Origin: Asaia astilbis JCM 15831
GTDB taxonomy: Bacteria; Pseudomonadota; Alphaproteobacteria; Acetobacterales; Acetobacteraceae
Assembly: GCF_000613845.1 (NCBI RefSeq)
Contig: NZ_BAJT01000001.1
Coordinates: 186,001-250,000 of the forward strand
Direction of reading: 5' to 3'
Length of the DNA: 64,000 nucleotides
Shown piece after piece: positions 52,143 through 60,269 of the stretch; within the stretch, counting starts at the first letter, position 1, and each line of letters opens with the position of its first letter. A model generated the notes under the pieces. The model saw only the letters and a program-made list of their open reading frames with translations, was not told where the DNA came from and did no database searches. The position numbers and the translations under genes are program-made.

Positions 52143-52969
52143 CGCGTCAACGCCAGAAAGAGCGCTTCCATATCTCCTGGCAGGACAGGCAGGTTCATTG
52201 TCTCGAAATCGGGACGCCAGCCTTGCACCCAGACACTCCCGTCCGGAAGGTCCGCCAGAACCTGTAGGCCAAGGCTCGCATCCGGCCAGGCGCCGAGACG
52301 GCGGATCTCTCTGGTGAAAGTTTCGGTTTTCAGGTCGCTGATAAGGCGCCCTTTGTGCAGGACCAGAAAGCGATCGCAGATCTGCTCGAGATCGGAGATG
52401 ATGTGAGAAGAAATGAGCGCCGTTGTCTCGCGTCTTTGCGCAGTCTCTGAAAGGAGCTCGACAAATTGGCGGCGGGCTAGGGGATCGAGGCTTGCAACGG
52501 GCTCATCGAGAATCATCAGGTCAGGAGAAAAGCGCAGTGCAAGAACAATCGCCAGGCGCTGTCGCTCTCCCCCGGAGAGAGAATTGATCCGCGCCTTGGG
52601 GTCGAGCGCCGCCCAGTCAGCCCATCTTTTGTCTTCCCGATCTTCTGGTCTTTCCTGAAACTTGGCCAGATAATCCTTGAGTTCCTGCACGCGAAACCAG
52701 GTGAGGCCGGTAAGGGTCTGGGGAACGAATCCGACACGAAGGCGGGTTTCGGGACTGAGGGCTCCGGCAGGCTCGCCCCAGAGGTGAACGGAGCCCGAGT
52801 TCGGGGCCAGAAGTCCGAGGAGGCAGCCGATCAGGGTTGTTTTGCCGGCGCCGTTCGGGCCCAGAAGAGCGGTGACGCTACCCGGGGTGAGAGAAAAAGT
52901 AATGTCGTCGAGAATATTCCTGTCATCGTAGGTCTTGCAGAGACGATCGAATGCAACAGGAAGAGGCAT
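52139..52969 (-). CDS. ABC transporter ATP-binding protein
   Basis: 276 aa with Walker A LLGPNGAGKTTLIG, signature SLSGGERQRLAIVLAL, Walker B LMILDEPVASLDPLAR and the switch ISSHI. A C-terminal extension of about 70 residues follows the ATPase core. ATG 52969 (MPLPVAFDRLCKTYDD) is preferred over the in-frame TTG at 52975. It is coupled to the permease gene by a 4-base overlap and divergent from a small membrane-protein gene. Confidence 0.85.
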   Translation of the reverse strand: MPLPVAFDRLCKTYDDRNILDDITFSLTPGSVTALLGPNGAGKTTLIGCLLGLLAPNSGSVHLWGEPAGALSPETRLRVGFVPQTLTGLTWFRVQELKDYLAKFQERPEDREDKRWADWAALDPKARINSLSGGERQRLAIVLALRFSPDLMILDEPVASLDPLARRQFVELLSETAQRRETTALISSHIISDLEQICDRFLVLHKGRLISDLKTETFTREIRRLGAWPDASLGLQVLADLPDGSVWVQGWRPDFETMNLPVLPGDMEALFLALTR

Positions 52970-53159
52970 GCTCAAAAAATCCTTAATAAATCGAAACGAC
53001 TATCTTTTTACCTAACTGCTGCGGAGTCAAAGACTAAGAGAACGTTTTGTTACGAAAGCAGGCGCTTCAAAGAACCGAGAAACGGGCAGACAGAGCGTTT
53101 CGTGGCAGAGCTGCAGAAAAGAGATGCGTGGGAGAAAAGGGCAGGCTAAATCGGAGACC

Positions 53160-53687
53160 ATGTCCACATTCGTCGAACGCGTGAATCAGGCCGATCTCTG
53201 GCTGCTCGATAAAGTCTTCCAACCGGCTTCTGACAGGTTGCCCGAAAGGCTGCCTGCGGCTGAACTCGGCATGAGTTTGCAGCTGGGGGCCATCGTCTTC
53301 TTTTTCTCTGCCATTGCGATCCTGGTGTTCAGCGGTCAGGTCTCTCTGGGCAGCTCAATGTTCAACATCCTGAACTGGGTGCTGTTCGTCGCCTTCTATC
53401 TCGCCGTCATGAAGATGCGCGCCTTGATCCGCCCCGGCCAGGCCAATCCGCTGCGCTCCTTCTTGCTGGGAATGAGGCCGCTCAATGTCGTCTGGCTGGT
53501 GATTTCTTTCTGGAGCGGCATCACGGGAACGGGCCCGCTGATGCTGGCCGATCTTTTTGTGATGATTTCAAACCTGATCTTTGTGATCGGTCTTTATCTG
53601 GTTTCGTGTCAGCCTCGCCCGCCTTCACGGCGCACGAGCAAAAGCCGGGTTGAGCTGCGCCCGATCATGGGTGGTCTGAGAGACTAA
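53160..53687 (+). CDS. Four-segment membrane protein of unknown function
   Basis: 175 aa. MSTFVERVNQADLWLLDKVF forms a soluble start, followed by four hydrophobic segments: LGAIVFFFSAIAILVFSG, ILNWVLFVAFYLAVMK, PLNVVWLVISFWSGIT and LFVMISNLIFVIGLYLV. The C-terminus is basic and Ser/Arg-rich. ATG 53160 has CGGAGA close upstream. It diverges from the unassigned ABC transporter (191-base gap) and may share its control. Family not recognised. Confidence 0.7.
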   Translation: MSTFVERVNQADLWLLDKVFQPASDRLPERLPAAELGMSLQLGAIVFFFSAIAILVFSGQVSLGSSMFNILNWVLFVAFYLAVMKMRALIRPGQANPLRSFLLGMRPLNVVWLVISFWSGITGTGPLMLADLFVMISNLIFVIGLYLVSCQPRPPSRRTSKSRVELRPIMGGLRD

Positions 53688-53702
53688 GAATAACGCGCTC
53701 GG

Positions 53703-54235
53703 TCAACGCAGGTAGATCGAGCGATCCATATGCGGCGTGTCCGCAATCGAGTGGATGAACTGTGTACCGGCGATCCCAATCAGGATGCCGGCTGCAAAGC
53801 CGCACCAGACCAGAATGCTCAGATAGGGCTTGCGTGCATCGCGGGTGACTAGGCGCGTTTGTAATTCGGCGCGGGATTGCTGGGTCTGGAACAATTCTGA
53901 CCGCACAGCATCCAGTTTTGCGCGTGAATTGCGCAGTTCAAGATCCATCTGCCGGAGATTATTGGTCAGAGTGACGATCTGCTGGCGCGCAGCCAGCGCG
54001 TCCGGACCGCTCTCGGCTGTTTTGGAGGTGCGCGACCGTGGTTTGGCTTTAGGCGGCGGATTGGGTGCAATGGCCACGAAGAGGTTCTTCAGAGCCCCGC
54101 CCGTCATCGCGTTTCTTTTGGCGCGTGAGCGCAGAGCGTTCAGTGCCGCTTCTGCTTGACCCTCCTGCTCCTCGAGGACGAGCGCAAGGATGTCGGAAAG
54201 AACCTTGAGTTCTTTAGGTCGAAAGAACCGGACAT
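53703..54235 (-). CDS. Coiled-coil membrane-anchored protein, frame interrupted by one missing base
   Basis: About 177 aa when repaired. The ATG at 54235 overlaps the Sua5 stop (TGATG) and starts MSGSFDLKELKVLSDILALV, after one A is restored in an A-run (TTT at 54213-54215 on the + strand). Without that repair only the last 134 aa (from 54107) have a start codon. A long coiled coil (QIVTLTNNLRQMDLELRNSR, AKLDAVRSELFQTQQSRAEL) precedes one membrane segment (ILVWCGFAAGILIGIAGTQF) near the C-terminus. Function unknown; translationally coupled to Sua5. Confidence 0.7.
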
Positions 54236-55245
54236 CAGCCGATCATGCTCTCCAGATCGTCATCCCCGCCAGCGACTGCAGGGCGGGGGCTTGCCGCACG
54301 GCGCAGCCGGTCGAGAATGGCGAGGCCGAGACCGTGCCGAGGGACAGGCATGGCGGCGATGGTGGTGAGCCCTCGGCGCTGTCCCTCACTATCGAGAAAA
54401 CGCAGCCCTGCAAAAAGACGGGCTGCGGCTTCTTCGAGATTGCCGGTCTCGCTCAGGTTGAAGACCAGCCCGGTCTTTGGTGGGTTCGGTCCGAAAGCGA
54501 GCAGGGCTTCGTCATTGCCCACGTTCTCCGCATTGAGACGCACGTGAAGACCGGGGGCATAATGCGAGGCCAGCATGCCAGGTGAAGAGGGCAGTTTGCT
54601 CGCGTAATCATCCGGATTGCGGAGGACACCACAGATGGGTTCAAGCTGTTCAAGAGTGATGCCGCCCGGACGCAACATGAAGGGCACCTCACGCGAGAGG
54701 TCGATCACGGTGCTCTCAAGCCCGACCGAGCAGGGGCCGGAATCCAGAATGGCGTCAACGCGTCCATGCATGTTGCGCAGCACGTGGAAGGCGTCCGACG
54801 GACTGACGCGTCCAGAGGGGTTTGCCGATGGCGCGGCGACCGGCTCGCCTACGGCTTCAAGCAGGGCCAGAGCCGTGTTGCCGCGGGGCACACGCACGGC
54901 GATCGTCGGCAGACCGGCTGATGCGAGATCGCAAATGGTCGAGCTGCTTTTGCGCGGCAGAATCAGGGTCAAAGGGCCGGGCCAGAACGCTTCAGCCAGC
55001 CGGTAGGCAAGTTCGGTCGGTTCGACATGCGCGAAAGCAGCTTCGGTACTGGCGAAATGGCTGATCAGCGGATTAAAGCGTGGCCGGTCCTTGGCAGCGA
55101 AAATCTGCGCGACAGCGCTGCTCGATGTGGCCAGCGCGCCGAGGCCGTACACGGTCTCGGTGCCGAAAGCGACGAGCTTCCCGTCGAGGAGGAGCTCAGC
55201 GGCGCGGGCAATGCTTGCGGGATCGGCCTTCAGGATATCGGTCAT
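54235..55245 (-). CDS. L-threonylcarbamoyladenylate synthase, Sua5 type
   Basis: Makes threonylcarbamoyl-AMP for the t6A modification of tRNA. 336 aa: the YrdC-like core shows VAFGTETVYGLGALATSS, RFNPLISHFAS and VAAPSANPSGRVSPSDA; the extra C-terminal Sua5 domain follows LPSSPGMLASHYAPGLH. Start 55245 (MTDILKADPASI) overlaps the cysQ stop by 4 bases. The order cysQ-Sua5-coiled-coil protein forms a compact operon. Confidence 0.93.
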   Translation of the reverse strand: MTDILKADPASIARAAELLLDGKLVAFGTETVYGLGALATSSSAVAQIFAAKDRPRFNPLISHFASTEAAFAHVEPTELAYRLAEAFWPGPLTLILPRKSSSTICDLASAGLPTIAVRVPRGNTALALLEAVGEPVAAPSANPSGRVSPSDAFHVLRNMHGRVDAILDSGPCSVGLESTVIDLSREVPFMLRPGGITLEQLEPICGVLRNPDDYASKLPSSPGMLASHYAPGLHVRLNAENVGNDEALLAFGPNPPKTGLVFNLSETGNLEEAAARLFAGLRFLDSEGQRRGLTTIAAMPVPRHGLGLAILDRLRRAASPRPAVAGGDDDLESMIG

Positions 55246-56048
55246 GTGCGGTCCTCGTTCTCTAGAGGACGGCCAGTGCAAAGGAAGGGGGGGTTGAACC
55301 AGCCAGGCTTGCCGTAGCTGAGAGGGGCGCCTGACTCATCGAGTACGCGACCTCCCGCAGCTTCCACAATTGCCTGAGGTGCTGCCGTGTCCCATTCCAT
55401 GGTGGGGCCGAGACGTGGATAGAAATCAGCCTCGCCCTCGGCCACGCGGGCAAATTTGGCGGCGGAACCGATATTGCCCAGCTTGGCGACTTTACGCCCA
55501 GCGAGCCAGTCTTTCAGGCGGGGATCATCGGCATAATGGCGCGAGGCCAGAATCCGCAAGCCGTCTTCCGGCGGAGGAGCCGTCGTGATTTCGGTCAGGC
55601 CATCAACGTCCCGGCGCCAGGCGCCCCGTCCGACCAGACCTGTATAAAGCTGGTCATAAGCGGGCAGGGCCATGGCGCCGAGGAGCGGGCGATTTTTGTG
55701 GATGAGCCCGATATTGACGGTGAAGTCGTCACGACCTGCTGCGAATTCACGGGTGCCGTCCAGCGGATCGACCAGCCAGTAGGTTACACCCGGCTCTACA
55801 AACGTGCCGCCTGCGACCTCTTCTTCTCCGATGGCGGGGATATCGGGCGTTGCAGCACGCAGACCGGCGAGGATATGGCGTTCTGCGGCCTTGTCGGCCT
55901 CGGTCACCGGGGATTTATCTGCCTTGATGATCGTCTCGAAACCGTTGTCGCGAATATCATTGATGAGCGCCGCCGCTTCATCCGCCAGACGGGCGGCAAG
56001 AGCGAGAAGGGCTTCGGCATCGAAAGGGAGGGCGGCAAGCTCAGTCAT
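55242..56048 (-). CDS. cysQ: 3'(2'),5'-bisphosphate nucleotidase CysQ / inositol-phosphatase family
   Basis: Recycles PAP from sulfate assimilation. 268 aa with the metal-binding GEEEVA, DPLDGTREF and EWDTAAPQAI motifs of the IMPase superfamily, arranged as in CysQ. Start 56048 (MTELAALPFDAEALL). First gene of the cysQ-Sua5 operon. A related inositol-phosphatase activity cannot be excluded from sequence alone. Confidence 0.9.
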   Translation of the reverse strand: MTELAALPFDAEALLALAARLADEAAALINDIRDNGFETIIKADKSPVTEADKAAERHILAGLRAATPDIPAIGEEEVAGGTFVEPGVTYWLVDPLDGTREFAAGRDDFTVNIGLIHKNRPLLGAMALPAYDQLYTGLVGRGAWRRDVDGLTEITTAPPPEDGLRILASRHYADDPRLKDWLAGRKVAKLGNIGSAAKFARVAEGEADFYPRLGPTMEWDTAAPQAIVEAAGGRVLDESGAPLSYGKPGWFNPPFLCTGRPLENEDRT

Positions 56049-56280
56049 CCATTCCGCTTACCTCAACTTCCAGGCATCGTCATGAGCAAAACGACCGAAG
56101 GGAATAATTTGCTCATCTGATGTGACGGACTGACGGCTCGTTATTGCTGGCTAGGACAGAAGATGACGCCTGACACTTCGGGAGGGCCTCTGGCGTTTGA
56201 GTTGTGACCATGGAGCCAAGTTTGTCGAATGGCGCATTTGGGGCCATATCTTGGTCTCCATTACCTGAGCGGACCCTTGA

Positions 56281-56763
56281 ATGATCTTCCTGCGTGCACT
56301 CCTGGACGCCCATCGCTGGCGGCCCCGCAGTGCCCTCCCACCGGCACCGCGTCCCTTGACGTTGCATCTGGTTGCCGGTGGGGGATGCGATGGGTGTCTT
56401 GTCGAAACCATGGCCCTTCAGGGGGCGGCCTACGACCTGGCGCGTCACGATATCCGTTTTGTCGAGACGCCTCATGATGCCGAGCTCCTTTTTGTCGTGG
56501 GTGTCATCACCCGTGCCATGGTTCCGGCCTTTCGGGCGCGCTGGGCGGCCATGCCATCGCCGAAAGGAGTTGTTGCAATCGGAGACTGCGCCTTGGGACA
56601 GGGGCCTTTCGCCAGCAATTATGCCGTGCTTGGAGGGATCCTCGAGGCAGATCTGGCGGGCGTCAGGCAATGCGATGTTGCCTTGCGCGGATGTCCTCCT
56701 TCTCCGGCTGAAATCCTGCGGGGGCTTTTGCTGTTGACAACCGGGCGCGTGGTCTCTGCATGA
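56281..56763 (+). CDS. Orphan 20-kDa Fe-S protein, hydrogenase-III small-subunit/NuoB-like
   Basis: 160 aa. The four-cysteine pattern of the proximal [4Fe-4S] cluster is visible: GGGCDGC (Cys36, Cys39), GDC (Cys103) and GCPPSP (Cys138). The CxxC spacing resembles the small subunit of hydrogenase III-type complexes more than the adjacent CC of NuoB. No other hydrogenase or complex I gene is nearby. It overlaps the NrtR-like gene by 4 bases (ATGA). Role unknown; the context suggests redox or cluster involvement in NAD synthesis control. The 232-base gap before it shows nothing I can name. Confidence 0.8.
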   Translation: MIFLRALLDAHRWRPRSALPPAPRPLTLHLVAGGGCDGCLVETMALQGAAYDLARHDIRFVETPHDAELLFVVGVITRAMVPAFRARWAAMPSPKGVVAIGDCALGQGPFASNYAVLGGILEADLAGVRQCDVALRGCPPSPAEILRGLLLLTTGRVVSA

Positions 56764-57647
56764 ACGAGATCCAGTCGGAACTGGTGGCCGTGCTGATTGC
56801 CGTGCAGGATGAGGTGCCGCTCGTTCTGACCCTCGATCAGGGCCGTAACCTGCCCTCAGGGCCTCTCGAGACCCGGCATCGTTCTTTGCAGCGTGGCATG
56901 AGGCTGTGGGTTGAGCAGCAGACCCAGTGCCGGTTGGGTCATATCGAGCAGCTCTATACCTTTGCCGAAACGGCAGGGCTTGAGACAGGCGTGCAGGATC
57001 ATCCACGTCTGATCCGTATTTCGTATATGGGCCTGACCCGTCTCGAAGAGGCGCAGCAGGGCTGGCGTGGCCTTTATGAGTATTTTCCGTGGGAAAACCG
57101 GCGTGAGCACGGTGCCGATCCTCTGCTGTCCGAAATTGCCCGTGCGTTGACGGTGTGGGCCAAGGGAGATGCTGCCCGTCTGTGGCGATGTGCGGAGACT
57201 TTCGGTCTGGATGGACAGCCCTGGAGCGATGAGCTGGTTCTGCATCGCTATGAGCTGCTCTGGGAAGCGGGTCTACTCCCTGAGTCGCAGCAGCCAGGTT
57301 CCTGGCTGGCGCCCGGTCGGTCGATGCCTTCGGACCGTCGGCGTATTCTGGCGACAGCTTTGGCCCGGTTGCGCGCCAAGATACGCTACCGACCTGTTGT
57401 GTTCGAACTCATGCCCGAGACCTTCACCCTGTGGCAATTGCAACGCACGGTCGAAGCCATTGCGGGCAGCCCCCTGCACAAACAGAATTTCCGTCGGCTC
57501 ATTCTCGCGCAGGATCTGGTCGAGGAGACTGGGAAGGCCGAGATGCAGGCGCAGGGTCGTCCTGCGCGTCTTTATCGCTTCAAAGGGACGGTGATCGGGA
57601 CGCGTCACTTGATGGGCTCCAAACTGCCCATCGCACGATCGGTCTGA
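56760..57647 (+). CDS. NrtR-like Nudix-derived transcription regulator of NAD synthesis
   Basis: 295 aa. The N-terminal Nudix-like domain has a degenerate Nudix box: the region SLQRGMRLWVEQQTQ keeps only one of the three key glutamates. The C-terminal winged helix (IRYRPVVFELMPETFTLWQL, QRTVEAIAGSPLHKQNFRRL) is characteristic of NrtR/Nudix regulators. It is longer than typical NrtR, with about 100 residues between the domains. Location directly upstream of nadABC and a palindrome over the nadA -10 support a role as NAD repressor. Coupled to the Fe-S gene. Confidence 0.78.
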   Translation: MNEIQSELVAVLIAVQDEVPLVLTLDQGRNLPSGPLETRHRSLQRGMRLWVEQQTQCRLGHIEQLYTFAETAGLETGVQDHPRLIRISYMGLTRLEEAQQGWRGLYEYFPWENRREHGADPLLSEIARALTVWAKGDAARLWRCAETFGLDGQPWSDELVLHRYELLWEAGLLPESQQPGSWLAPGRSMPSDRRRILATALARLRAKIRYRPVVFELMPETFTLWQLQRTVEAIAGSPLHKQNFRRLILAQDLVEETGKAEMQAQGRPARLYRFKGTVIGTRHLMGSKLPIARSV

Positions 57648-57711
57648 AGCCGAACGGCGCCGCGGGGATCACAGGAATGTGGCTTTGCTAATCGGACGCC
57701 TCATTCCAGTG

Positions 57712-57742
57712 TTGACTGGCGTAACAGCTTTACCCCTATTAT
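57712..57742 (+). promoter_or_regulatory. Candidate nadA promoter
   Basis: TTGACT at 57712-57717 and TATTAT at 57737-57742, with a 19-base spacer that is longer than ideal. The -10 is overlapped by a palindrome at 57739-57759. A start site near 57749 would leave about 30 bases of leader before the nadA ATG. Confidence 0.45.
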
Positions 57743-57759
57743 GCTCAATGAGAGTATAA
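57739..57759. promoter_or_regulatory. 21-bp imperfect palindrome, candidate NrtR operator
   Basis: Half-sites TTATGCTC and GAGAGTATAA-side match as an inverted repeat at 8 of 10 positions (outer TTAT/ATAA and inner CTC/GAG arms are exact). The length of 21 bp equals that of known NrtR operators. It overlaps the -10 hexamer of the candidate nadA promoter, the right place for repression. Confidence 0.5.
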
Positions 57760-57778
57760 ATGAGCGGAGTGGATCTTC

Positions 57779-58765
57779 ATGGATCAGATGACCCTCGTCA
57801 GAGATCGCAGCGATGAGCTTTTCGAGCCCGTTTCCCGCCTGATGACGCGCGAGGACTGGGAGCAGAATTTTGCTGACGATATCAGGGCAATTCTGCGGCT
57901 CAAGCGCGAGCGCAATGCCGTGATTCTCGCCCATAATTATCAGACACCGGAAATCTTCCACTGCATCTCCGATATCCGTGGTGACAGTCTGGCGCTGGCG
58001 CGTGAGGCTCAGCGTGCCGAAGAGCAGGTCATCGTGATGGCAGGCGTTCATTTTATGGCTGAGACCGCCAAGTTGATGAACCCCGAGAAAACGGTGCTTA
58101 TTCCCGACTCCATGGCCGGGTGTTCTCTGGCGGAATCGATCACGGCTGAAAATGTGCGTGCGCTCAAGGCGACCTATCCGGGCGTTCCGGTCGTGACCTA
58201 TGTGAACAGCTCGGTGGCCGTTAAAGCGGAAACCGATATCTGCTGTACGTCAGGCAATGCAAAGAAAGTCGTTGAGAGCCTCGGTGTGCCGCGTGTCATC
58301 ATGATTCCGGATGAGTTTCTGGCGCAGAATATCCAGAATGAAACCGGCATCGAGATGCTGACCTGGCCCGGTCATTGCGAAGTGCATGAACGCTTCACGC
58401 CGCTGGAGATCCGCCAATATCGACGTATGCATCCGGGTGTGGTGGTGCTCGCTCATCCTGAATGCCCCCCCAACGTGGTGGCGGAAGCCGATTATGCAGG
58501 GTCGACTGCTGGGATGATGGAGTTTGTTGCCGTGAAGCAGCCAAAGAAAGTGCTGCTCGTGACCGAATGCTCCATGAGCGATAATCTTGCCGCTCTGAAC
58601 CCGGCGGTCGACTTCGTCAGGCCCTGCAATCTCTGCCCGCATATGAAGCGCATCACACTGCCAGCCATCCGGCGCGCGCTGGAGACGATGGGGGAGGAAG
58701 TGACCATTCCTGATGCTCTCTTTCCGCAGGCGCGGCGTGCAGTCGAACGCATGCTGGCGATCTGA
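57779..58765 (+). CDS. nadA: Quinolinate synthase A
   Basis: Condenses iminoaspartate with dihydroxyacetone phosphate to quinolinate; [4Fe-4S] enzyme. 328 aa with VILAHNYQTPEI at the first domain, VMAGVHFMAETAKLMNPEKT, and cluster cysteines among CCTSGNAKK, VTECSMSDN and RPCNLCPHMK. ATG 57779 has CGGAG upstream. It starts the nadA-nadB-nadC operon and is 7 bases before nadB. Confidence 0.96.
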   Translation: MDQMTLVRDRSDELFEPVSRLMTREDWEQNFADDIRAILRLKRERNAVILAHNYQTPEIFHCISDIRGDSLALAREAQRAEEQVIVMAGVHFMAETAKLMNPEKTVLIPDSMAGCSLAESITAENVRALKATYPGVPVVTYVNSSVAVKAETDICCTSGNAKKVVESLGVPRVIMIPDEFLAQNIQNETGIEMLTWPGHCEVHERFTPLEIRQYRRMHPGVVVLAHPECPPNVVAEADYAGSTAGMMEFVAVKQPKKVLLVTECSMSDNLAALNPAVDFVRPCNLCPHMKRITLPAIRRALETMGEEVTIPDALFPQARRAVERMLAI

Positions 58766-58772
58766 GGCGCCC

Positions 58773-60269
58773 ATGATGACGCTGACCCGTTTTGCTGGCT
58801 GGCCGGTAATCGCAGGGGCCGGTCTGGCCGGGCTCACGGCGGCGCTTCACCTCGATCGTCCCTGTGTTGTGTTAAGCCCGACCCCTCTTGGGGACGAGGC
58901 TGCCAGCATGTTGGCACAAGGCGGGCTAGCGGCAGCTGTCGGTCACGATGATGACGTCTCGTTGCATATAAAAGACACGCTCGATGCAGGTGACGGGCTG
59001 TGCGATGCCAAAGCCGTCGAAGAGATCATTGCAGCAGGTCCCTCTGCTCTGGCGACCCTGCTCGAATGGGGGGTGGCGTTCGACCGCAAGGGAGAAGACG
59101 CCCTTGATCTGCACCTGGAAGCCGCGCATTCTCGTGCGCGCATCGCCCATGTGAGAGGGGATAGCAGTGGTGCCGGAATCATGCAGGCCCTCATCGCCCG
59201 TGTAAAAGCGCTGCCGCGTATTGTCGTGCTCGAAGGGGTGACGCTGGATCACCTTCATGAGGTTGAGGGAGAGATACGCGGCGTCTGGCTCAACACAGGG
59301 CAGTTCATTCCGACAAATTTCTGTATTCTGGCGAGCGGGGGAGCCGGGGCGCTTTATGCCGTGGCAACGAGCCCCGGGAGCAATACGGGACGAGGACTCG
59401 CAGCGGCGGCTCGCGCGGGCGCCAGACTGGCCGATATGGAATTCGTCCAGTTTCACCCGACCGCGCTCGATGTCGAGACGGGAGGAGGACGCGCGCCTCT
59501 GATCAGCGAGGCCGTGCGCGGTGCGGGTGCGGTGCTGGTGGATGAAACGGGGGGGCGTTTCACCGAGGAGCTTCAATCGCGGGACCGGGTCTCTCGCGCG
59601 ATTGCCCGACATCGTCTGGACGGACATCGCGTCTTTCTCGATGCGCGAAGCGGCAGGGCGGGGAAGGGCTTGAGACAGCTCTTTTCGCGTCAGTTTCCCG
59701 GAATTGCACGGTCCTGCCGAAGCTTTGGTATCGATCCGGATCGGGAGCCGATCCCGGTGCGCCCGGCGGTGCATTACCATATGGGCGGTGTCGCGACAGA
59801 TCTGCATGGGCGCACCAGCCTCACCGGGCTTTGGGCCTGTGGCGAAGTGGCCTGCACCGGGCTGCACGGGGCCAACAGACTGGCCAGTAATTCTCTGCTC
59901 GAAGCCTTCGTCATGGGGCGAGCGGTCGCATGGGACGTCAATAACGCGCCACGCGAGCGCCATTCCTGCCAGAATCCGTCTCGTCCCGCGCGTCTGGGTG
60001 CCGCCAGTTTCGGTCAGCGCATGGACCGGGGCGCCGGGATTTTGCGCGATCATGACGGGATCGAAGCATTGCTGGCCAGTCTCGCACCGCTGGCCGAGCG
60101 CGACGATCACGCTCTGGTTGGCGCAGCGATCGCCGCCGCTGCCCTGCGTCGTCGCGAAAGCCGGGGGAGCCACTGGCGTCTCGATTGTCAGGAGCCCTCT
60201 GCGGTCGGACGTTACCATTTCACCTTGAAAGATATCGGCCTTCAGGAACGGAGCACTGTCTGCGCATGA
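58773..60269 (+). CDS. nadB: L-aspartate oxidase
   Basis: FAD enzyme that oxidises aspartate to iminoaspartate, feeding NadA. 498 aa: the FAD-binding VIAGAGLAGLTAALHLD and MLAQGGLAAAV at the N-terminus, EFVQFHPTALDVE, RPAVHYHMGGVATDLHGRTS and GLHGANRLASNSLLEAFVMG near the C-terminus. Start 58773 (MMTLTRFAGWPVI) follows GAGG. It overlaps nadC by 4 bases. Confidence 0.96.
   Translation: MMTLTRFAGWPVIAGAGLAGLTAALHLDRPCVVLSPTPLGDEAASMLAQGGLAAAVGHDDDVSLHIKDTLDAGDGLCDAKAVEEIIAAGPSALATLLEWGVAFDRKGEDALDLHLEAAHSRARIAHVRGDSSGAGIMQALIARVKALPRIVVLEGVTLDHLHEVEGEIRGVWLNTGQFIPTNFCILASGGAGALYAVATSPGSNTGRGLAAAARAGARLADMEFVQFHPTALDVETGGGRAPLISEAVRGAGAVLVDETGGRFTEELQSRDRVSRAIARHRLDGHRVFLDARSGRAGKGLRQLFSRQFPGIARSCRSFGIDPDREPIPVRPAVHYHMGGVATDLHGRTSLTGLWACGEVACTGLHGANRLASNSLLEAFVMGRAVAWDVNNAPRERHSCQNPSRPARLGAASFGQRMDRGAGILRDHDGIEALLASLAPLAERDDHALVGAAIAAAALRRRESRGSHWRLDCQEPSAVGRYHFTLKDIGLQERSTVCA

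Noticed and set aside
56113-57006. A 297-codon minus-strand frame opposite the Fe-S and NrtR-like genes
   Set aside because: The plus-strand genes have clear motifs and coupled overlap, while the minus frame has no recognisable domain.
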